From positions 2,170,001-2,234,000 of the forward strand of contig NZ_CP069004.1 in the NCBI RefSeq assembly GCF_016801775.1: DNA of 64,000 nt. Reading direction: 5' to 3'. Position 1 is the stretch's first letter, and every line of letters begins with the position of its first letter. This document shows positions 60,195-64,000 of this stretch, piece after piece. The DNA is from Sulfitobacter mediterraneus (GTDB lineage: Bacteria > Pseudomonadota > Alphaproteobacteria > Rhodobacterales > Rhodobacteraceae). A program made the translations under genes and the position numbers. Under the pieces are notes generated by a model. The model did not search any database. It saw only the letters and a program-made list of their open reading frames with translations, and was not told the DNA's origin.

Positions 60195-60560
60195 TTACCC
60201 GTAGACCGCCCAAAGGCTGAGCGCGGGTATCCCCAAAAAGATGATCCATTGTGGCATCTGTTTGAGATTGCCAAGCCGGCCCATGCCATAAGCAATAAAC
60301 AATCCGGCAAACCCGATTTGCACGGCACATATCATCCATAGCAAGGCTGGATTAGGCACATAGGCCAGCCAGGCCAAACCCGCTGCCATCAGCAACAACA
60401 TCACAGTGATCCCGTGCCAAACCACATCGGCAACGGCCTTGACCGGCTTGCTCAAGTCGGATTGGCGAATGGGTGTCATAATTTCAGGACCGCCCGCAAA
60501 CACATGAATGGCGCTGGTCAGCAGCATTAGAAAGGCGGCAATCATCAAAGCAACGGACAT
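60195..60560 (-). CDS. Small uncharacterised membrane protein
   Basis: A 121-residue protein with four hydrophobic helices (MSVALMIAAFLMLLTSAIHV, GITVMLLLMAAGLAWLAYV, LLWMICAVQIGFAGLFIAYG, WIIFLGIPALSLWAVYG). AAGGAG precedes the ATG at 60560. It is divergent from the TetR gene and preceded by two TetR-type operators, so its expression is probably repressed by that regulator. Confidence 0.85.
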   Translation of the reverse strand: MSVALMIAAFLMLLTSAIHVFAGGPEIMTPIRQSDLSKPVKAVADVVWHGITVMLLLMAAGLAWLAYVPNPALLWMICAVQIGFAGLFIAYGMGRLGNLKQMPQWIIFLGIPALSLWAVYG

Positions 60561-60577
60561 CTGGCTTCTCCTTATCC

Positions 60578-60630
60578 ATACGCCAGCGTATGTTGCATAT
60601 CTCCTTGCCGCCGTCAATACGGTGGCGTAT
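60578..60630. promoter_or_regulatory. Two palindromic operators for the adjacent TetR regulator
   Basis: ATACGC-CA-GCGTAT (60578-60591, perfect) and ATACGG-TG-GCGTAT (60617-60630, one mismatch) lie 39 bp apart centre to centre, between the divergent membrane and TetR genes. Confidence 0.7.
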
Positions 60631-60638
60631 GGTAAATC

Positions 60639-61193
60639 ATGCCCAAACCAAACCGCCTCACCTCTGAAAATTGGATTGCTGCTGGCTTTCTTTCCTTGGC
60701 CCAGAATGGTCCGAAATCCCTGCGAGCGGAGCCTCTGGCGCGCAGCCTGAAAACCACAAAAGGTTCATTTTATTGGCATTTTGCGGACGTTCCGGCGTTT
60801 CATCAGGCCATGTTGACCCTTTGGGAGGATCGCGCCTTTTCCAGCATCGTTGCAGAACTGGACACCATGCCGGACCCAAGGCAACGCCTGCGGGCCTTGG
60901 GACAAATTGCTGCAGTTTCTGCACCCGAGGAAATGGGCGGGCAAGACCTTGAACCCGCCATCCGTGCCTGGGGCCGCGACGATACCAATGTCGCCGAGGC
61001 CATTGCGCGGGTTGACGCCAAGCGCGAGGGCTACCTTGCCGATCAACTGGCGCAGCTGGGCCTCTCCAACCCCGCTTTTGCCCGCATCATCTATGCCGCC
61101 TATGTGGGAGGCGATGATCTGTGCAGTCGCGATGGCAGCGATCCCGCTCCGGCATTGACCACCTTGATTGATCTTATCCTCGCCTTGGAATGA
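60639..61193 (+). CDS. TetR-family regulator
   Basis: A 184-residue protein. The N-terminal HTH shows NWIAAGFLSLAQNGPKSLRA then PLARSLKTTKGSFYWHFAD. The helical C-terminal domain would bind a ligand, which is unknown. It is divergent from a small membrane protein with two operators between them, so the pair looks like a self-contained sensor-effector unit. Confidence 0.92.
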   Translation: MPKPNRLTSENWIAAGFLSLAQNGPKSLRAEPLARSLKTTKGSFYWHFADVPAFHQAMLTLWEDRAFSSIVAELDTMPDPRQRLRALGQIAAVSAPEEMGGQDLEPAIRAWGRDDTNVAEAIARVDAKREGYLADQLAQLGLSNPAFARIIYAAYVGGDDLCSRDGSDPAPALTTLIDLILALE

Positions 61194-61231
61194 CCCTTGC
61201 AGTGGCCAAACACCCATCCTACCTGAATGGA

Positions 61232-61624
61232 ATGAAATGGATTGCCGCCCTTATCCCGCTCAGCTTGGTCGCAGGCTGTTTTGCCGACGAAACCCTGCGC
61301 GGACACGGTGCGGCAGATAAAATCTGGGTGCTGGCAGAGGCGCGGGATTTTACCGCCACGCCAAGTATCACGCTGACATTCCCCGAACAGGGGCGCATTG
61401 TGGGTCAAGCCCCCTGCAACAGCTACGGTACCACGATGGACGTGCCCTACCCCTGGTTTGAGACCGGGCCGATTGCCGCGACCAAACGCGCCTGCCCTGA
61501 GTTGGAGACCGAGGTCGCTTTTTTCGACGCACTTGGCTCTGCCACACTGTCCGAGGTGTTTGGCAACACCTTGATGCTTTCGGATGATGACGGAATGCTT
61601 ATGGTTTTCCGCTCAGACGGCTGA
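61232..61624 (+). CDS. Putative META-domain-like lipoprotein
   Basis: A 130-residue protein. The ATG at 61232 gives a clean lipoprotein signal [16 protein letters not shown] with Cys at 16; an ATG at 61190 overlapping the TetR stop would lengthen the n-region. The mature part ([20 protein letters not shown] and a following [16 protein letters not shown]) resembles HslJ/META proteins. Its last 26 nt overlap the convergent recO. Function is unknown. Confidence 0.78.
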   Translation: MKWIAALIPLSLVAGCFADETLRGHGAADKIWVLAEARDFTATPSITLTFPEQGRIVGQAPCNSYGTTMDVPYPWFETGPIAATKRACPELETEVAFFDALGSATLSEVFGNTLMLSDDDGMLMVFRSDG

Positions 61625-62333
61625 ACGCTTCAACATACCGCGCACGCGCTTCGGGCAAGGGCTTACCGCCCAGATCCTGCGCCAGATGTGACTTCAGGAA
61701 ATACCCAGTGGTTTTGAAGGCCTGCATAATCTGCGCCGCCTTCCCGTCGCCCTCGCCCCGCAAAACAGGCGGCAGTGGCAACAAACGATCCGCCCATTCT
61801 CCTGCACCTTTGGCGGAAACCGCCCTGCCCGATTTGGGCGAAACATAGATCAAATCCTCGGTTGATCCCGTCACGGCGCAAACCGTCAGATCGAGCCCAT
61901 AGCCCATGTCTTCCAGCAAGGTCAGCTCCCAATGCAGATAGGCCAAGGGCCAAACGGTGTCTTCCCCCAGCAAATCCAATAACGCCTCTGTGCGTTGATA
62001 AAGCGCTAAGTGCGGCTCCCGTTCCGGCAGGCAGAATGACAACAGTGCTGTCACCGTGTTCAGCCCTGCCAGCGCCATCCGGTCGCCCATCGCCGCAGCA
62101 GCGCGGCTGCGCACCGGCTCAACCGTGAAACTGCCAATATGGTCTTCCAGACGCGCCCGCCAGGCCACGTCAAGCTGCGCACCCGGTTGCAGGATCGGCG
62201 CAATTTTGCGGCTGGTGCCACCGCGCACCACGCCCATATGGCGGCCCTGCTGGGGCGTGAACATCTCAATAATGGCCGAGGTTTCCCCATGGCGGCGCGT
62301 GCTTAGCAATATGCCCTGATCGCGCCATTCCAT
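61599..62333 (-). CDS. recO: DNA repair protein RecO
   Basis: A 244-residue protein. The N-terminal OB-fold begins [20 protein letters not shown] and the C-terminal helical domain follows. [22 protein letters not shown] lies where some RecO proteins have a Cys4 zinc finger; only one Cys is present here. RecO acts with RecR to load RecA. It overlaps DUF1491 by 1 nt and follows era in the rnc-era-recO order. Confidence 0.92.
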   Translation of the reverse strand: MEWRDQGILLSTRRHGETSAIIEMFTPQQGRHMGVVRGGTSRKIAPILQPGAQLDVAWRARLEDHIGSFTVEPVRSRAAAAMGDRMALAGLNTVTALLSFCLPEREPHLALYQRTEALLDLLGEDTVWPLAYLHWELTLLEDMGYGLDLTVCAVTGSTEDLIYVSPKSGRAVSAKGAGEWADRLLPLPPVLRGEGDGKAAQIMQAFKTTGYFLKSHLAQDLGGKPLPEARARYVEAFSRLSGKP

Positions 62334-62662
62334 CAGCCAAGCCCCTCTTCATCCAACAGATGCCGCCCCTGCCTGTCCTCGACCTCAATCACCCAGATAT
62401 CCGGATCAAACCCGCGCTGCCGTGCAATGGCCTCGTCTACCTCGGCCTCTTCCCCGCTGCTGAGTTCAATCCAGCGTCGCTCGCCGCTCATCAGGTCAAA
62501 AGACCGCTGAAACACCATTGCGCGACCATCCAGCGTGGACAATTTCACCAGAACCGCGCCGCCCGTGTCGTCGCCATGAGCCACCACAAAGGCCGGGATA
62601 TCCTGAAACCGCAGACGCGCAAGATAGGCATCAACCCAAAACCGGGAGGTCAGTCGCGCCAT
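62333..62662 (-). CDS. DUF1491 family protein
   Basis: A 109-residue protein. [20 protein letters not shown] near the start and [20 protein letters not shown] in the middle fit the family, commonly found between era and recO in Rhodobacteraceae. Its stop overlaps the recO start (TGATG), so the two are coupled. Function is unknown. Confidence 0.88.
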   Translation of the reverse strand: MARLTSRFWVDAYLARLRFQDIPAFVVAHGDDTGGAVLVKLSTLDGRAMVFQRSFDLMSGERRWIELSSGEEAEVDEAIARQRGFDPDIWVIEVEDRQGRHLLDEEGLG

Positions 62663-62746
62663 CTGCGGCCCCTCTTCATTTGGCCAAAGAAACTCAATCC
62701 GCCGGTGTAACTCCTGCAGGCGTGAAAAATGTCAGAGCTTACCCGC

Positions 62747-63655
62747 TCAGCCATTCCCATCTTTGAAATCCAAACCCATCTCAGAATAGCGTTCCGCATC
62801 ATCCAGCCAGTTTGGCCGCACTTTGACTTGTAAGAACAGGTGTACTTTGCGGCCAAGGAATTCTTCCAATTCTTCCCGCGCGGCCTTGCTCACCGATTTG
62901 ATGGTCTCACCTTTATGGCCAAGCACGATCCCCTTGTGACCGTCGCGGACCACGTAAATCAATTGATCAATCTTGGCAGACCCGTCTTTGCGCTCTTCCC
63001 AATTTTCGGTCTCGACCGTCATCTGGTACGGCAATTCCTGATGCAGCCGCAGCGTCAGCTTTTCGCGGGTCATTTCGGCGGCAATCATCCGCATTGGCAG
63101 ATCGGCGATCTGGTCTTCTGGGTAAAGCCACGGTCCTTCCGGCAGCACGCCCGCCAGATAGCGCCGCAGTACATCAACGCCATGCCCCCGTTCGGCCGAG
63201 ATCATGAATGTTTCTTCGAAATCGAACCGTGCATTCAGATCCTGACTGAGACCCAGCAACACCGGCGCTTCGACCTTGTCGATCTTGTTGATGGCCAAAG
63301 CCACGCGTCGCCCCTCGCCGATATTGGCAAGCCCCTCAAGAATACGCTCCACGCCTTCGGTAACACCGCGATGCGCTTCGATCAGCAAGACAACGACGTC
63401 CGCATCCGCAGCTCCGCCCCATGCAGCGGCCACCATCGCACGGTCAAGACGGCGACGCGGCTGAAAAAGGCCGGGCGTGTCAACAAAAACGATCTGCGCA
63501 TCCCCCTCCATCGCGACGCCGCGAATGCGGGCACGGGTGGTCTGCACTTTATGTGTGACGATACTGACCTTGGCCCCAACCATACGGTTGAGCAAAGTGG
63601 ATTTGCCTGCGTTAGGCTCTCCGATCAGGGCGACGAAACCGGCGCGGGTGGTCAT
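62747..63655 (-). CDS. era: GTPase Era
   Basis: A 302-residue protein. G motifs are [24 protein letters not shown] and NKIDK. The C-terminal KH domain has [20 protein letters not shown] then [18 protein letters not shown]. It binds 16S rRNA 3' end during 30S maturation. It overlaps rnc by 4 nt and lies 84 nt from DUF1491. Confidence 0.97.
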   Translation of the reverse strand: MTTRAGFVALIGEPNAGKSTLLNRMVGAKVSIVTHKVQTTRARIRGVAMEGDAQIVFVDTPGLFQPRRRLDRAMVAAAWGGAADADVVVLLIEAHRGVTEGVERILEGLANIGEGRRVALAINKIDKVEAPVLLGLSQDLNARFDFEETFMISAERGHGVDVLRRYLAGVLPEGPWLYPEDQIADLPMRMIAAEMTREKLTLRLHQELPYQMTVETENWEERKDGSAKIDQLIYVVRDGHKGIVLGHKGETIKSVSKAAREELEEFLGRKVHLFLQVKVRPNWLDDAERYSEMGLDFKDGNG

Positions 63656-64000
63656 TTGTTTTTCTCCAACTGCGCCAGCAAACTTGTGGCGGCAGCCTGT
63701 TCGGCTGCACGTTTTGATGAGGCGGTGGCACTTGCCTCAGCCCCGTTGTCCAGCCGCGCTGCAATGGTAAACACCGGCGCATGGTCCGGTCCGCTGCGGG
63801 CGGTGGTGACGTATTTTGGTGGCGCCAGCTTGCGCGCCTGCGCCCATTCCTGCAAGGCGGTCTTGGCATCGCGGGCGTCTTCTTCGACGGTTTCGATCCG
63901 CCCGCCCCAAAGCCGCAGTACCAGCCCCTTGGCCGCATCAAAGCCGGCATCCAGGTATACCGCAGCAATCACGGCCTCAATCGCATCACCAAGCAGCGCC
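63652..64000 (-). CDS. rnc: Ribonuclease III (5' partial)
   Basis: The C-terminal part of RNase III; the start is beyond the right edge. The frame enters as [19 protein letters not shown], which holds the catalytic Asp and Glu of the RNase III domain. The double-stranded RNA-binding domain follows ([18 protein letters not shown] and an [19 protein letters not shown] terminus). The 4-nt overlap with era is typical of this operon. Confidence 0.95.
   Translation of the reverse strand, partial: ALLGDAIEAVIAAVYLDAGFDAAKGLVLRLWGGRIETVEEDARDAKTALQEWAQARKLAPPKYVTTARSGPDHAPVFTIAARLDNGAEASATASSKRAAEQAAATSLLAQLEKNK

Overview
The window comes from an alphaproteobacterium of the marine Roseobacter group (Rhodobacteraceae). 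The grounds are the family-level content (short alphaproteobacterial HprK, ChvGI beside pckA, a (2S)-methylsuccinyl-CoA dehydrogenase-type acyl-CoA dehydrogenase, DDDD-motif glycosyltransferases, a HIG1 protein beside a PduO-type cobalamin adenosyltransferase) and the high-GC third-position bias that keeps long antisense frames open. The genus cannot be read from the sequence. No rRNA, CRISPR array, insertion sequence or prophage was seen.

Positions 1-34.8 kb hold the universal translation/transcription chain on the minus strand. Read 5' to 3' on that strand the order is tuf2, tRNA-Trp, secE, nusG, rplK, rplA, rplJ, rplL, rpoB, rpoC, rpsL, rpsG, fusA, tuf1, rpsJ, rplC, rplD, rplW. Non-ribosomal genes sit at the joints of this chain. 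They are a Crp-like regulator with an acetyltransferase, an aminotransferase and a glycosyltransferase (tuf2/tRNA-Trp); a membrane protein (tRNA-Trp/secE); a GT2-like glycosyltransferase (rplA/rplJ); an FAD monooxygenase, two glycosyltransferases and a DMT exporter (rpoC/rpsL); a lipoprotein (fusA/tuf1); and a pentapeptide-repeat/alpha-beta hydrolase after rplW, where rplB would be expected. The last is AT-rich, runs off the left edge and looks foreign.

Positions 34.3-43.8 kb carry a lipoprotein upstream of tuf2, a cytochrome P450, an M48 protease with a DUF898 membrane protein, parC, an SH3-domain protein, an SDR, and a HIG1 protein overlapping a cobalamin adenosyltransferase.

Positions 44.0-47.7 kb encode ETF beta/alpha and 3-hydroxyacyl-CoA dehydrogenase. 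With the methylsuccinyl-CoA dehydrogenase candidate at 58.5-60.2 kb, the adenosyltransferase and pckA, they fit acetyl-CoA assimilation by the ethylmalonyl-CoA pathway followed by gluconeogenesis.

Positions 47.8-55.2 kb form a signalling unit: chvI-chvG-hprK-rapZ-EIIA-HPr and an acyltransferase on the minus strand, divergent from pckA. The rest holds a GNAT-like protein with an unusual LysR-type HTH protein, an XRE regulator, a TSUP transporter, a TetR regulator with visible operators and a divergent membrane gene, a META-like lipoprotein, and the rnc-era-DUF1491-recO cluster, cut by the right edge inside rnc.

The intergenic DNA is rich in short perfect hairpins: a TTTT(G/C)AAAA-centred family and a GGCGGGGT-N3-CCCCGCC family, both concentrated around the ribosomal and RNA polymerase genes.
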